This document shows, piece by piece, positions 25,885-34,565 of a stretch of 42,527 bases of DNA; positions within the stretch are counted from its first letter, which is position 1, and each line of letters opens with the position of its first letter. The stretch is from an uncultured Eggerthella sp. (GTDB lineage: Bacteria > Actinomycetota > Coriobacteriia > Coriobacteriales > Eggerthellaceae). A program made the position numbers and the translations under genes. The DNA lies in contig CAUHNN010000016.1 of the NCBI GenBank assembly GCA_959607715.1, forward strand, positions 1 through 42,527. Reading direction: 5' to 3'. Below the pieces are notes generated by a model. It ran no database searches. It was given only the letters and a program-made list of their open reading frames with translations, and had not been told where the DNA came from.

Positions 25885-26352
25885 CTATCGATAGCGTGCC
25901 TTCATCGCACGTTCGATCTCGCGTTTCGAGTCGCGCTCCGCCATGGATGCGCGCTTGTCATACAGTTTCTTACCACGACCGACGGCCAATTCCACCTTCA
26001 CACGGGAGTTGCGATCGAAATAGATCTTGGTTGGCACGAGCGCCATGCCCTTCTCCTGCGTTTTGCGCTCCAGCTCGCGTATCTCATTGCGATGAAGCAG
26101 AAGCTTGCGCTTGCGGTCAGGATCGGGGTTGTTAAAGTTCCCGTGGCTGTAGGGAGAGATGTGAAGGTTGTTAAGCCATACCTCCCCTTTTCTGATGAGC
26201 GCGAAGCAATCCGTCAGCTGGCAGTTGTTCTCGCGCAGGGAACACACCTCGGTGCCCGTCAACACGATTCCCGTCTCGAAGGTGTCGAGGATCTCGTATT
26301 CATGGAACGCGCGGCGGTTCTTCGCGATGAGCTTTTCTTCCTTCGATGCCAT
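25885..26352 (-). CDS. smpB: SsrA-binding protein SmpB
   Basis: Binds tmRNA and brings it to stalled ribosomes for trans-translation. The 155-residue protein has the canonical NRRAFHEYEILDTFETGIVL, GTEVCSLRENNCQLTDCFA and a C-terminal basic tail with KKLYDKRASMAERDSKREIE. The ATG at 26352 is 3 bp after the M42 peptidase stop. No ssrA gene is visible in the adjacent sequence, though tmRNA is often nearby in other genomes. Confidence 0.97.
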   Translation of the reverse strand: MASKEEKLIAKNRRAFHEYEILDTFETGIVLTGTEVCSLRENNCQLTDCFALIRKGEVWLNNLHISPYSHGNFNNPDPDRKRKLLLHRNEIRELERKTQEKGMALVPTKIYFDRNSRVKVELAVGRGKKLYDKRASMAERDSKREIERAMKARYR

Positions 26353-26355
26353 CGA

Positions 26356-27423
26356 CTACATTCCCGGAACGAACGTGACCGACTCGTCGAGATCGAGGAT
26401 GAAGCGCGTCAGAAGACGAACGGTGTCTTCCAGGTCAGAGAGCTTGATCACCTCGGTGGGGGTGTGCATGTAGCGCAGCGCAACGGAAACGAGACCGGTC
26501 GCACGACCGCCTCGCTGGATCTGCATAGCGCCCGCATCGGTGCCCGTCACACCGGGCTCCGCCTCGATCTGCACCTTGAGCCCTTCGTCGCAAGCCGCCT
26601 GCATGAGGCGCTCGAACACAACGGGGTTGATGTTGGGTCCGCGGGCGATGACGGGTCCCTCGCCGCACGAAAGGTCGCCGTAGCGCGTCTGGTCGATACC
26701 GGGATAGTCGGTCGCATGCGTCACATCGAAGGCGATGGCAACATCGGGATCCACGCCGTAAGCGGACGTAGAGCCACCGCGAAGGCCGATTTCCTCCTGG
26801 ACGGTGGCAGCGCAGATGTAGTCGCCGGGAGCACCGCCGTGACGACGAAGCTCTTCCATGACGCGAGTGGCCACGTAAACGCCCGCCTTGTCATCGAAGG
26901 CGCGGGAAACGGCCATGCCCTTGCCGAACTTCTCGAATCCAACGCCGAACGTGATCGGGTCACCGACGCGCACGACCTCCTTGACGCGACGAGGCGTCAA
27001 GCCAAGATCGATGACGAGCGAGCTGATGGGAGTGACTTTTTTGCGCTCTTCGGGCTCGATCAGGTGAATGGGCTTACGACCGACCACACCTCGCAAAACG
27101 CCCTTCCTTGTGTGCACGTCGACGCGCATGCCGGGAAGGATGGCGGCATCGACGCCACCGACCGACGACACGCTCAGATATCCCTGATCGCTGATATAGG
27201 TGACCATTAGGCCGATCTCGTCCATATGGGCGGCGATCATGACAGAGGGGGCGTTGCCCGTGCCCTTGAGCGTCGCGTGGACCGAGCCCATGACGTTGGT
27301 CTCGATCGAATCAGCGACGTCAGCCAACCGATCGCGCACGATATCAGCCACCTTGGTTTCGAAGCCCGTCACCGAAGGGGTTTCGAGAAGGGACTTCAGA
27401 TAGTCCTTATCTACCTTTGCCAT
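26356..27423 (-). CDS. M42 family metallo-aminopeptidase
   Basis: Cytosolic dinuclear-metal aminopeptidase of the M42 (glutamyl aminopeptidase/endoglucanase-like) family, 355 residues. Metal and catalytic motifs are AAHMDEIG (His66/Asp68), AFDDKAG (Asp178), TVQEEIGLRGG (Glu210/211), AFDVTHATDYPG (Asp233) and RYMHTPTEV near the C-terminus. The start is taken at the ATG 27423, with AAGGAAG upstream; a reading frame extending to 27489 is unlikely to be used. Its product is inferred to trim peptides; substrate not determined. It precedes smpB by 3 bp. Confidence 0.9.
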   Translation of the reverse strand: MAKVDKDYLKSLLETPSVTGFETKVADIVRDRLADVADSIETNVMGSVHATLKGTGNAPSVMIAAHMDEIGLMVTYISDQGYLSVSSVGGVDAAILPGMRVDVHTRKGVLRGVVGRKPIHLIEPEERKKVTPISSLVIDLGLTPRRVKEVVRVGDPITFGVGFEKFGKGMAVSRAFDDKAGVYVATRVMEELRRHGGAPGDYICAATVQEEIGLRGGSTSAYGVDPDVAIAFDVTHATDYPGIDQTRYGDLSCGEGPVIARGPNINPVVFERLMQAACDEGLKVQIEAEPGVTGTDAGAMQIQRGGRATGLVSVALRYMHTPTEVIKLSDLEDTVRLLTRFILDLDESVTFVPGM

Positions 27424-27447
27424 ACCTAGCTTCCTTACTCTCAGCGC

Positions 27448-27499
27448 CCCTTGTTCGCTGTGCACCGTCAGAAAGACGACGCGGCGCACAACGCAAGGG
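27448..27499 (-). promoter_or_regulatory. Possible structured leader of the M42 peptidase gene
   Basis: CCCTTG (27448-27453) pairs with CAAGGG (27494-27499), and TGTGC (27459-27463) pairs with GCACA (27486-27490) inside it. It lies between a possible -10 box at 27525-27530 and the ATG at 27423. Fold and role are untested. Confidence 0.3.
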
Positions 27500-27524
27500 A
27501 CGCACTCTCTTTTTCTCAGACGGC

Positions 27525-27530
27525 ATTATA
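27525..27530 (-). promoter_or_regulatory. Possible -10 box before the M42 peptidase gene
   Basis: A perfect TATAAT on the minus strand (plus ATTATA at 27525-27530), just upstream of the rnr stop. There is no good -35 box 16-18 bp upstream, so the promoter call is tentative. Confidence 0.35.
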
Positions 27531-27534
27531 CCTT

Positions 27535-29616
27535 TCAGCGCCCGATCCACCTTCTGCCGTCCCACACCCCCGCACTATCGTTCGGCTCACCGGGGCCGTC
27601 GGCCAAACGGAACCTCAGGCGGCGCTCTCGCGGGTAAGCCGCAAGGAGCACGACTTTGAGCGGCTGCCCGATACGGTAGACGATCCCCGTATCGACGCCG
27701 CGAAGCAGCTGACGGTCAGGGTCGAACGCGAAGTAGTCTTCCCCGAGCCGTTCGATGCCGATCGTCCCCGAAGCGGTGTTGGGGAGCTTCACTTTCACGC
27801 CGAACGTCGAAACCTGCGATACGACGCCGTCGAATTCGCATCCGATGAAATCCTCAAGGTATTCGATGATCTTGGTGAGCTGCGATTGGCGAGCGGCCTT
27901 TTCCGCCCTGCGCTCCATCGTCGAAGCGTGCTCGGCCATCCACGAGAGGGAATGGCGCATCGCCTCGCTCGTGGCTCCCCTGCCGAAGATGATCTCCTTG
28001 GCAAGACGGTGGATGAGCAGATCGGGATAACGGCGGATAGGACTCGTGAAATGGCAGTACGTATCGAGGGCCAGGCCATAATGGGATCCAGGCTCCACGC
28101 GATACACGGCTCGCTTCATGGAACGCAGGAGAAGCGCGTTGACGATTTCCTGCTGCGACGTGCCCCGTGCACGATCGAGGACTTCCTGAAGGACGACGGG
28201 GCTTCCCGACACGAACAGTCGCTTGTCGACGTCGCGGAACATCTCGAATTCCTGAAGAACCTCGTAAAGATCGCGAAGTGCGTCGGAATCAGGCTCATCG
28301 TGCACGCGGTAGACGCACGGCGAGCCCTTCGCCGCCAACCACTGCGCGACAAGGTGATTGGCGAGGATCATGGCCTCCTCGATGAGCGCGGTCGCATCCG
28401 TGCGACGTCGATACGCAACGCCGATGCAGCGCCCGTCTTCATCGAGTGTTGCCTTGGCCTCGACGCGATCGAAGTCCATGCAGCCGTCAGCGCGGCGACG
28501 TGCCGCGAACGACCTGGCAAGCCCATCAAGGGCGATAACGCGGCGGCGCACCTCCTTGATCACGCCCGACGACAACGGAACGCTGTCCACGGGCGGTTCG
28601 CAACGCAAGAAAGCCTCGAGAGCACGCTCGTCGTCGGCTGAATCGAGAAGCGCCTGGACTTGATCGTAGGACAAACGCGCCTTGGATTCGATGACAGAGG
28701 GAAACACCTCATAGGACACGACCGAGCCATCGCGGCGAACGACGGCCTCAACGCTCATGGCGCAGCGCGCAGAAGCGGGCCGCAAGGAGCACAAGTCATT
28801 GCTCAAATGCTCGGGAAGCATCGGCAAGACGCGATCAACGAGGTACACCGATGTGGAGCGGCGGCGGGCGTCAAGATCCAGCGACGACGCGAAGGGGACG
28901 TAACGCGATACGTCGGCGATGTGGACGCCGACCTTGAGGAACTCCCCTTCCCTCTCGAGCGAAACCGCATCGTCGAAATCGCGGGCATCATGCGGGTCGA
29001 TCGTGAAGATGAACGAGGATCGGATATCGCGATAGCCCGCGCGCAAAGCGCTCTCGATATCGAGTTCGCACGCCTCTGCCTCAGCGCGCGCTCCTTCGGA
29101 AAACTCCGTCTCGAACTGATGCTCGGCGATAATGAGATCGATCGATACACTCGAATCATCCTGTGCCCCGACGACGCGAACGACCCTTCCCGTCGCCGCC
29201 GACGAACGCGTGGGGAATTCGATGAGCTTCACCTCGACGATATCGCCATCGCGAACCTCAGGCGAGTCACGGCGCAAAGTGAAGATATCGTAAGGGATAG
29301 CGGGGTTTTCCGGCACGACGACGCCGAACGGCTCAGCCACCTCGTAGCGGCCGATCACCGTGTCGTTGGCCCGCATGAGCACCTTGACGACGCGCGCAGC
29401 GGGTTTGCGCTGACCCAAGGGCACGTCGGGCCTATCGCTCGTCATGCGCGCGACTTCGACCAAATCACCGGGAAACGCGCCATTCACCTTGGAGGCGGGA
29501 ACGAAGAACTCGCCTTCCGCGGTTTTGACGAAACCGAAGCCCTGCCCCGTCAATTCGATAATACCCTGTGGCCTAACCTTGGGATGACGGCGCGCTTTGG
29601 AGCTACGTCGCGACAT
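27535..29616 (-). CDS. rnr: Ribonuclease R
   Basis: Processive 3'-5' exoribonuclease of the RNB family, acting on structured RNA and working with trans-translation through the nearby smpB. The 693-residue protein has an N-terminal cold-shock-like part, IDPHDARDFDD (206-216, catalytic Asp cluster), FTSPIRRYPDLLIHRLA and a C-terminal S1 domain (DGVVSQVSTFGVKVKLPN). The ATG at 29616 is 11 bp after the ctpA-like stop. It is followed by a short gap with a possible promoter for the M42 gene. Confidence 0.96.
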   Translation of the reverse strand: MSRRSSKARRHPKVRPQGIIELTGQGFGFVKTAEGEFFVPASKVNGAFPGDLVEVARMTSDRPDVPLGQRKPAARVVKVLMRANDTVIGRYEVAEPFGVVVPENPAIPYDIFTLRRDSPEVRDGDIVEVKLIEFPTRSSAATGRVVRVVGAQDDSSVSIDLIIAEHQFETEFSEGARAEAEACELDIESALRAGYRDIRSSFIFTIDPHDARDFDDAVSLEREGEFLKVGVHIADVSRYVPFASSLDLDARRRSTSVYLVDRVLPMLPEHLSNDLCSLRPASARCAMSVEAVVRRDGSVVSYEVFPSVIESKARLSYDQVQALLDSADDERALEAFLRCEPPVDSVPLSSGVIKEVRRRVIALDGLARSFAARRRADGCMDFDRVEAKATLDEDGRCIGVAYRRRTDATALIEEAMILANHLVAQWLAAKGSPCVYRVHDEPDSDALRDLYEVLQEFEMFRDVDKRLFVSGSPVVLQEVLDRARGTSQQEIVNALLLRSMKRAVYRVEPGSHYGLALDTYCHFTSPIRRYPDLLIHRLAKEIIFGRGATSEAMRHSLSWMAEHASTMERRAEKAARQSQLTKIIEYLEDFIGCEFDGVVSQVSTFGVKVKLPNTASGTIGIERLGEDYFAFDPDRQLLRGVDTGIVYRIGQPLKVVLLAAYPRERRLRFRLADGPGEPNDSAGVWDGRRWIGR

Positions 29617-29627
29617 AAGCCGACCCC

Positions 29628-30884
29628 CTACCCGGTGACCTGGGAGCGGGCCACGTCGATCGCAACCGTTTCCTGTGCCGAAGTCTTCGTCGATTTCAAG
29701 TCGGGCTTGATGCCGTTGCCGTCGATTTCGCCACCTTGCGGGGTCAGGTAGAACGCCGCGGTATAGCGAAGAGCGCCACCGAAGGAAAGCGGCTGCATGA
29801 GCTGAACCGAACCCTTGCCCTGCGTCTCGGTTCCGACGAGTTCGGCGCGCCCCGTTTCCTGCAGAGCGGCGGCAAGGACCTCGGCGCAGCCTGCCGTGCG
29901 CCCATTGACTAGGACGACGAGAGGGGCGGCGGTGATCGATTTACCGTCAGCGCTGCGGGTGGTGACCCCTTCCGCCGTCTCAATTTGGACGATCGTGCCG
30001 CTTTGGATGAAGAGCGAAGCGATGTCGACCGATTGGGAAAGGTAGCCGCCGGGAACGTCGCGAAGGTCGAGGACGAACGCCTGGGCACCTTGATCGGTGC
30101 ACGACTTCACCGCCTCGGAGACCATGGACGAGGAATCGGATGCGATCTGGGTGACGTTGATGAACCCAACGCCGTCTTCGACACGGTACGTCACGTTGTC
30201 TTCGGTCGCCGATGAGAACGTGAGGTTCGTGGCGAACGTCTTCTCCTTGCCACCCTCCTCGGTCGAGGCCCGACGCCATGTGACGTAAACCGTATCGCCT
30301 TCTGAGCGGGAAAGTTTGTCGAGGACATCGGGTGCGGTCCACGTCAAGCGGGAATCGCCATCGATGGAAACGATGATGTCGCCGGTGGTGATGCCGGACG
30401 CGGCAGCGGAAGAGCCCTCGAAGACGTCGGCCGCGAAACACGTTCCGTCGGATTCACCGAACAGGACGCCGATTCCCGCAGCAGGATTCTTCGTCGTGCT
30501 GAGGTAAGCCTGGTACGCCTGATCGTCGTAGTAATGGAGATACGGGTCGTCGGTCTTCGAAGCGAAGGCCGCCAAAACGGAGCTCGTCGCCTGAGGCAGA
30601 TCGTAAGAATCCATGCTGCTCGTCTTGAGCAGGCCCTCGACTTCCGCGACACGCGCAGAGATGGAGTCGTAGGTGTTGCCCGTCACCGTTTGGCCCGGGT
30701 TCACATCGGACTGCACATCAAGCGATGAAAGCCCCACCGCCGAAAGGAGTTCGCTGTTGCCGCGAACGAAGAAGCCAGCGCAGAAGACCACGCATATGCA
30801 AATGCAAGCACCGAGAACCTTCACGATGCTTGCATTGCGTTTGGTATGGTCTGCGGCTTTTTTTATCTTCTTGAAATCAGCCAC
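29628..30884 (-). CDS. S41 family (CtpA-type) peptidase, with non-standard nucleophile motif
   Basis: A 418-residue membrane-anchored protein. It has an N-terminal transmembrane helix (about 20-40), an extracytoplasmic part, a PDZ domain (about 135-205) with the SSAAASGITTGDIIVSIDG pattern, and the S41 core (VGFINVTQIASD, VLDLRDVPGG, VVLVNGRTAGCAEVLAAALQ). Normally the nucleophile Ser precedes the Glu in a SAS-E motif; here the site reads TAGCAE, with Ala334 before Glu335 and Cys333 next to it. The Lys (Lys357 in GTETQGKGSVQ) is kept. It may be an inactive or altered protease. The start is GTG at 30884 with a weak, distant AAAGGA. Downstream of ftsX, upstream of rnr. Confidence 0.88.
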   Translation of the reverse strand: MADFKKIKKAADHTKRNASIVKVLGACICICVVFCAGFFVRGNSELLSAVGLSSLDVQSDVNPGQTVTGNTYDSISARVAEVEGLLKTSSMDSYDLPQATSSVLAAFASKTDDPYLHYYDDQAYQAYLSTTKNPAAGIGVLFGESDGTCFAADVFEGSSAAASGITTGDIIVSIDGDSRLTWTAPDVLDKLSRSEGDTVYVTWRRASTEEGGKEKTFATNLTFSSATEDNVTYRVEDGVGFINVTQIASDSSSMVSEAVKSCTDQGAQAFVLDLRDVPGGYLSQSVDIASLFIQSGTIVQIETAEGVTTRSADGKSITAAPLVVLVNGRTAGCAEVLAAALQETGRAELVGTETQGKGSVQLMQPLSFGGALRYTAAFYLTPQGGEIDGNGIKPDLKSTKTSAQETVAIDVARSQVTG

Positions 30885-30908
30885 GGAAGTATCGACGATC
30901 CTTTCGAT

Positions 30909-31820
30909 TTACACCTTGAGATAACGGCGCATAGCGAACATGGAACCAAGCAAGCCGATGATCAAACCCGCGAACAGAAGGCCGAGGTAGACCGTCAGGA
31001 ACAGCCAACCGTCGAGCGTGACGGGAAGCCACGGCAAGGTGGAAGCGACCTGCGGGAGGATGAGGTTGCGGGCGATCTCAATCACGACGATGGCGAGGGC
31101 GGCGCCGATGATGGCGTGCAGTGAACCTTCCGCAAGGAAGGGGCCTCGGATGAAGCCGTTCGAAGCGCCCACGAGACGCATGATCGCGATTTCCTTACGA
31201 CGGGCAAGGATGGCGAGACGGATCGTGTTATTGATGAAGATGAAGGCGATGAAGATCAACAGGGCGACGAGCGCGACGCCGGCAACGCGAATGGCGTTGG
31301 TGAGCGAGAAGAGCTTATCGACCGTCTTCTGGCCGTACTGCAGGGAATCCGTCGGATCGTCTGCGTTGTCGCAGATGTCAACGAAGTCCTGGTTAGCAAG
31401 GATCTGAGCCGCGACATCATTGACGCTTTGAGCGTCGGAAAGCTCGACGTCGATGGATGCCGGCAGCGGGTTCTGGCCATCGAGCTGATCGACGATTTCA
31501 GGATTCGACGTGGAGTTGCGGAAGTTCTCGAGCGCCTGATCCTTTGTAGTGAAGGAAACGGTGGAAACGTTGCCGTATCCCTGGATCTCGCTCATGACCT
31601 TGTCGATCTGATCCTGCGAAGCGTCATCCTTGACGTAGGCGGTGATGGAGACCTGGTTCTCGACTGAGGCGACCACGTTGTTGACGATGGCGCCGCAGAT
31701 GCAGAACACGCCGATGACGAGCAAGGAAAGGAAGATCGTGATGATCGAGCCGATCGTCGTCGAAAGGTTGCGCGTGAAGCCGGTAAGGGATTCACGGAAG
31801 AAGTAGAAAAGACTAGACAT
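30909..31820 (-). CDS. ftsX: Cell-division membrane protein FtsX
   Basis: Membrane partner of FtsE that controls cell-wall hydrolases during division. The 303-residue protein has a first membrane segment at about 24-46, a large extracytoplasmic loop at about 50-175 and three more segments (about 178-202, 228-248, 272-294). It has the typical RRKEIAIMRLVGASNGFIRGP (about 207-225 region). The start is the ATG at 31820, overlapping the ftsE stop by 8 bases; an extended frame further upstream lies inside ftsE and is not plausible. The downstream S41 peptidase gene is a common companion of ftsEX. Confidence 0.94.
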   Translation of the reverse strand: MSSLFYFFRESLTGFTRNLSTTIGSIITIFLSLLVIGVFCICGAIVNNVVASVENQVSITAYVKDDASQDQIDKVMSEIQGYGNVSTVSFTTKDQALENFRNSTSNPEIVDQLDGQNPLPASIDVELSDAQSVNDVAAQILANQDFVDICDNADDPTDSLQYGQKTVDKLFSLTNAIRVAGVALVALLIFIAFIFINNTIRLAILARRKEIAIMRLVGASNGFIRGPFLAEGSLHAIIGAALAIVVIEIARNLILPQVASTLPWLPVTLDGWLFLTVYLGLLFAGLIIGLLGSMFAMRRYLKV

Positions 31821-32646
31821 CGAAACCGTACACTCCTCGGTCTTGGTCGCGGGTAAGAACGCCCTTGTCGAGAGCGATGACGCGACGACGCATGTTGTCG
31901 ACCATCTCACGATCGTGCGTAGCTACGAGAACGGTCGTGCCGGTTCGGTTGATGCGCTCGAGAAGGTCCATGATGCCGCGCGAATTCTGCGGGTCGAGAT
32001 TGCCCGTCGGCTCGTCGCAGATGAGCAGCGGAGGGCGATTGACGATCGCACGGGCGATCGAAACGCGCTGCTGCTCGCCGCCGGAGAGCTGGTCGGGGCG
32101 CTTGTCGAGCTTGTCCTGCAGGCCCACAAGGCGCAGAACCTCAGGGACCTGGGTGCGGATGACATGGCGGGATTTGCCGATTACTTCAAGCGCGAACGCG
32201 ACGTTCTCGAAGACGGTCTTGTTCGGAAGCAGCTTGAAGTCCTGGAAAACGCAGCCGATATTGCGGCGCAAATACGGCACACGCCAGTTGCGCATGGTGG
32301 TCAGATCCTCGTCCGCGATGTAGATCTTGCCACTTGTGGGTTTGATCTGGCGGATGAGCAGGTTGATGAACGTCGACTTGCCGGAACCGGAATGGCCGAC
32401 CAGGAAGACGAACTCGCCTGGGAAGATATGGAGGGAAATGTCGTTGAGCGCAGGGTTGTTCGGCTGGGCTTCGTATACCTTCTTCACGTGCTCGAAGGTG
32501 ATGACGGGCCTACCCGTATGCTGGGGCGCGGCATCTTCCACGTTAACGACGGGAAGCGACTCGGAAAGCTGAGAAGCCACCTGGTTAACGGGAGGCTGCT
32601 GGGCAGCGTGCCTGCCCCTCTGTTCCCCGTTGAGATCGTTAGTCAC
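31813..32646 (-). CDS. ftsE: Cell-division ABC-type ATPase FtsE, with N-terminal extension
   Basis: ATPase that energises FtsX. The core carries Walker A GHSGSGKST (84-92), a Q-loop (CVFQDFKLLPNKTVFENV), the signature LSGGEQQR and Walker B LLICDEPTGNLDP. Start choice: GTG at 32646 with CGGAG 8 bases upstream, giving 277 residues. The core FEHVKKVY begins only at about residue 51, so there is a polar extension of roughly 47 residues (TNDLNGEQRGRHAAQQ...) not present in typical FtsE of about 220-230 residues. A frame starting earlier (32736) would overlap the transketolase gene. It overlaps ftsX by 8 bases. Confidence 0.92.
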   Translation of the reverse strand: MTNDLNGEQRGRHAAQQPPVNQVASQLSESLPVVNVEDAAPQHTGRPVITFEHVKKVYEAQPNNPALNDISLHIFPGEFVFLVGHSGSGKSTFINLLIRQIKPTSGKIYIADEDLTTMRNWRVPYLRRNIGCVFQDFKLLPNKTVFENVAFALEVIGKSRHVIRTQVPEVLRLVGLQDKLDKRPDQLSGGEQQRVSIARAIVNRPPLLICDEPTGNLDPQNSRGIMDLLERINRTGTTVLVATHDREMVDNMRRRVIALDKGVLTRDQDRGVYGFDV

Positions 32647-32686
32647 AGTATGCTCCGTTCGTGTATCTATTCTGAGACTGATCGAA

Positions 32687-32695
32687 AGTATATCA
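32687..32695 (-). promoter_or_regulatory. Possible extended -10 promoter of ftsE
   Basis: The minus strand reads TGATATACT (32695-32687), TG-N-TATACT, overlapping the transketolase stop codon (32693-32695). No convincing -35 box. It would give a leader of about 35 bases. Confidence 0.35.
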
Positions 32696-33673
32696 GTCGC
32701 GCTTTCGCGCCTGAGCCTTCTCCACAGCTTGAACAATCGACGCGGAGTCCATGTTGAAGTAAGCCAACAGCTCGTTGAACTCGCCCGACTTGCCGAAACG
32801 GTCCTTCATGCCGACGAATTCGAGCGGGCACGGATCGTTGGCGCACACCAGTTCACTCACCGCAGAGCCAAGGCCGCCGTAGACGGAATGCTCTTCGGCG
32901 ACGACGGCGCAACCGGTCTTTTCGAGAGACGCCAAGATGGTGTCGGCGTCGAGCGGCTTGACGCTGAACGCATCGATGACCTCAACCGAGACGCCCTTTT
33001 CAGCAAGCAGATCGGCAGCCTTCATGGCTTCGGCGATCATGACGCCGCAGGCGATGATCGTGGCATCGGTGCCTTCGCGCAGAACGTAGGCGCGGCCCAC
33101 TTCGATCTCGACATCGGGAGCGTAGACCGCAGGAACGGCGGCGCGGCCCATGCGAACGTAGACGGGGCCGGGGGTTTCGGCGGCGAGGCGGATCGCGGCG
33201 CGGGCCGAGGCGTAGTCGGCAGGAACGAGAACCTTCATGTTAGGCAGGCCCCTCATGAGGGAAATGTCCTCGAGCATCTGGTGGGAACCGCCGTCAGGTC
33301 CAACGGAAATGCCCGCATGGGTGGGGGCGATCTTCACGTTCAGGTTCGAATAGCACACCGTGTTGCGGATCTGGTCGTAGGCGCGACCCGTGCCGAAGAC
33401 GGCGAAGGAGCCGGTGTAGGCGACGTTGCCGGCCAAAGAAAGCCCGGCGGCGACGTCGATCATGTTCTGCTCGGCGATGCCGACGTTGAACAGGCGCTCC
33501 TCGTTTTCAGGAGCGGCGGAAGCGAATTTCTTCGTGGTCGTGGAACCGGTCAGATCGGCGTCGACGGCGACGACGGGGACTCCCTGCTCGCTCAGTTCCG
33601 CGAGCGTGACGCCGAACGCAGCGCGCGTCGCCTTCTTCTCGGCGGCCTGTTCGGGGGTTGCAAGCTTCACCAC
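32693..33673 (-). CDS. Transketolase C-terminal subunit
   Basis: C-terminal half of a split transketolase, 326 residues. It carries the pyrimidine-binding domain (VDADLTGST, RLFNVGIAEQNMIDVAAG, with the conserved catalytic Glu) and the C-terminal domain (VEVIDAFSVKPLD). It works with the N-terminal subunit encoded just upstream in the non-oxidative pentose phosphate pathway, or supplies precursors in a related transfer reaction. The stop of the partner is separated by one base. The start is one of two adjacent GTG codons (33673); GGAG lies about 11 bases upstream. The split form is common in Coriobacteriia, Clostridia and Archaea. Confidence 0.93.
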   Translation of the reverse strand: MVKLATPEQAAEKKATRAAFGVTLAELSEQGVPVVAVDADLTGSTTTKKFASAAPENEERLFNVGIAEQNMIDVAAGLSLAGNVAYTGSFAVFGTGRAYDQIRNTVCYSNLNVKIAPTHAGISVGPDGGSHQMLEDISLMRGLPNMKVLVPADYASARAAIRLAAETPGPVYVRMGRAAVPAVYAPDVEIEVGRAYVLREGTDATIIACGVMIAEAMKAADLLAEKGVSVEVIDAFSVKPLDADTILASLEKTGCAVVAEEHSVYGGLGSAVSELVCANDPCPLEFVGMKDRFGKSGEFNELLAYFNMDSASIVQAVEKAQARKRD

Positions 33674-33674
33674 G

Positions 33675-34520
33675 TTACTTCACTCCATTCAGTTCAGCGC
33701 GAGCCGATGCGATCTCGGCGAGGGCGCGTTGGGTTTCTTCGTCGTTGGGGGCCTTGCCGTGCCAGCCAGCCTGATCCTCCATGAATGAAACGCCCTTGCC
33801 CTTGACGGTATGGGCGATGACGGTCTTCGGGCGGGAATCATCGGAGGCTTTGAGATCGGCGAGAAGAGAGACGAGTGCGTCGACGTCGTGGCCGTCGACT
33901 TCATGCACTTCCCAGCCGAACGCCTCGAACTTGCCGGCAAGCGTTCCGCTCGCGCAGACGTCGTCGACCTTGCCGTCGATCTGCAAGCCGTTGAGGTCGA
34001 CGATGCCGATAAGGTTGCCGAGCTTCTGATGGGCCGCGAACGTCGCGGCTTCCCATACTTGACCCTCTTCGCATTCACCGTCACCCATCAAAGCGAAGAC
34101 GCGGCTCGAAAGGCCCTTCAGGCGCAGTCCGGCCGCAAGGCCGGCGGCGATGGAGAGACCCTGGCCAAGAGAGCCGGTGGACACTTCGACGCCCGGGCAG
34201 AGATTCGAATCGGGATGACCCTGCAGACGCGAACCGATCTTGCGCAGCGTCTTGAGCTCCTCGACGGGGAGATAGCCCGCCTCGGCAAGCGTGGCGTAAA
34301 GAGCAGGAGCAGCATGACCCTTCGCCATGATGAAGCGATCGCGGTCTTCCTTGCTTGGGTTTTCGGGATCGTGATCGAGCACGCCGCCGAAGTAGAGAGC
34401 GATCATGATGTCGGTACACGACAGCGATCCACCAGGATGTCCGGAGCCCGCTTCATGCAACATCTCGATGATGTCCGTGCGAATATCGCAGGCCTTTTCT
34501 TTGGCTGCCAGGGAATTCAT
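33675..34520 (-). CDS. Transketolase N-terminal subunit
   Basis: N-terminal half of the split transketolase, 281 residues, with the thiamine-diphosphate-binding domain. It has EAGSGHPGGSLSCTDIMIAL, VSTGSLGQGLSIAAG, the ThDP motif GDGECEEGQVWEA and LNGLQIDG. The ATG at 34520 has AAAGGAAG upstream. One base separates its TAA from the start of the C-terminal subunit. Together they would form the full transketolase acting on ketose and aldose phosphates. The gene sits 45 bp downstream of prfB. Confidence 0.94.
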   Translation of the reverse strand: MNSLAAKEKACDIRTDIIEMLHEAGSGHPGGSLSCTDIMIALYFGGVLDHDPENPSKEDRDRFIMAKGHAAPALYATLAEAGYLPVEELKTLRKIGSRLQGHPDSNLCPGVEVSTGSLGQGLSIAAGLAAGLRLKGLSSRVFALMGDGECEEGQVWEAATFAAHQKLGNLIGIVDLNGLQIDGKVDDVCASGTLAGKFEAFGWEVHEVDGHDVDALVSLLADLKASDDSRPKTVIAHTVKGKGVSFMEDQAGWHGKAPNDEETQRALAEIASARAELNGVK

Positions 34521-34565
34521 GGCTTCCTTTCGATCGAAGGGTCGGCTGGTTTTCGGGAAGGGTCT

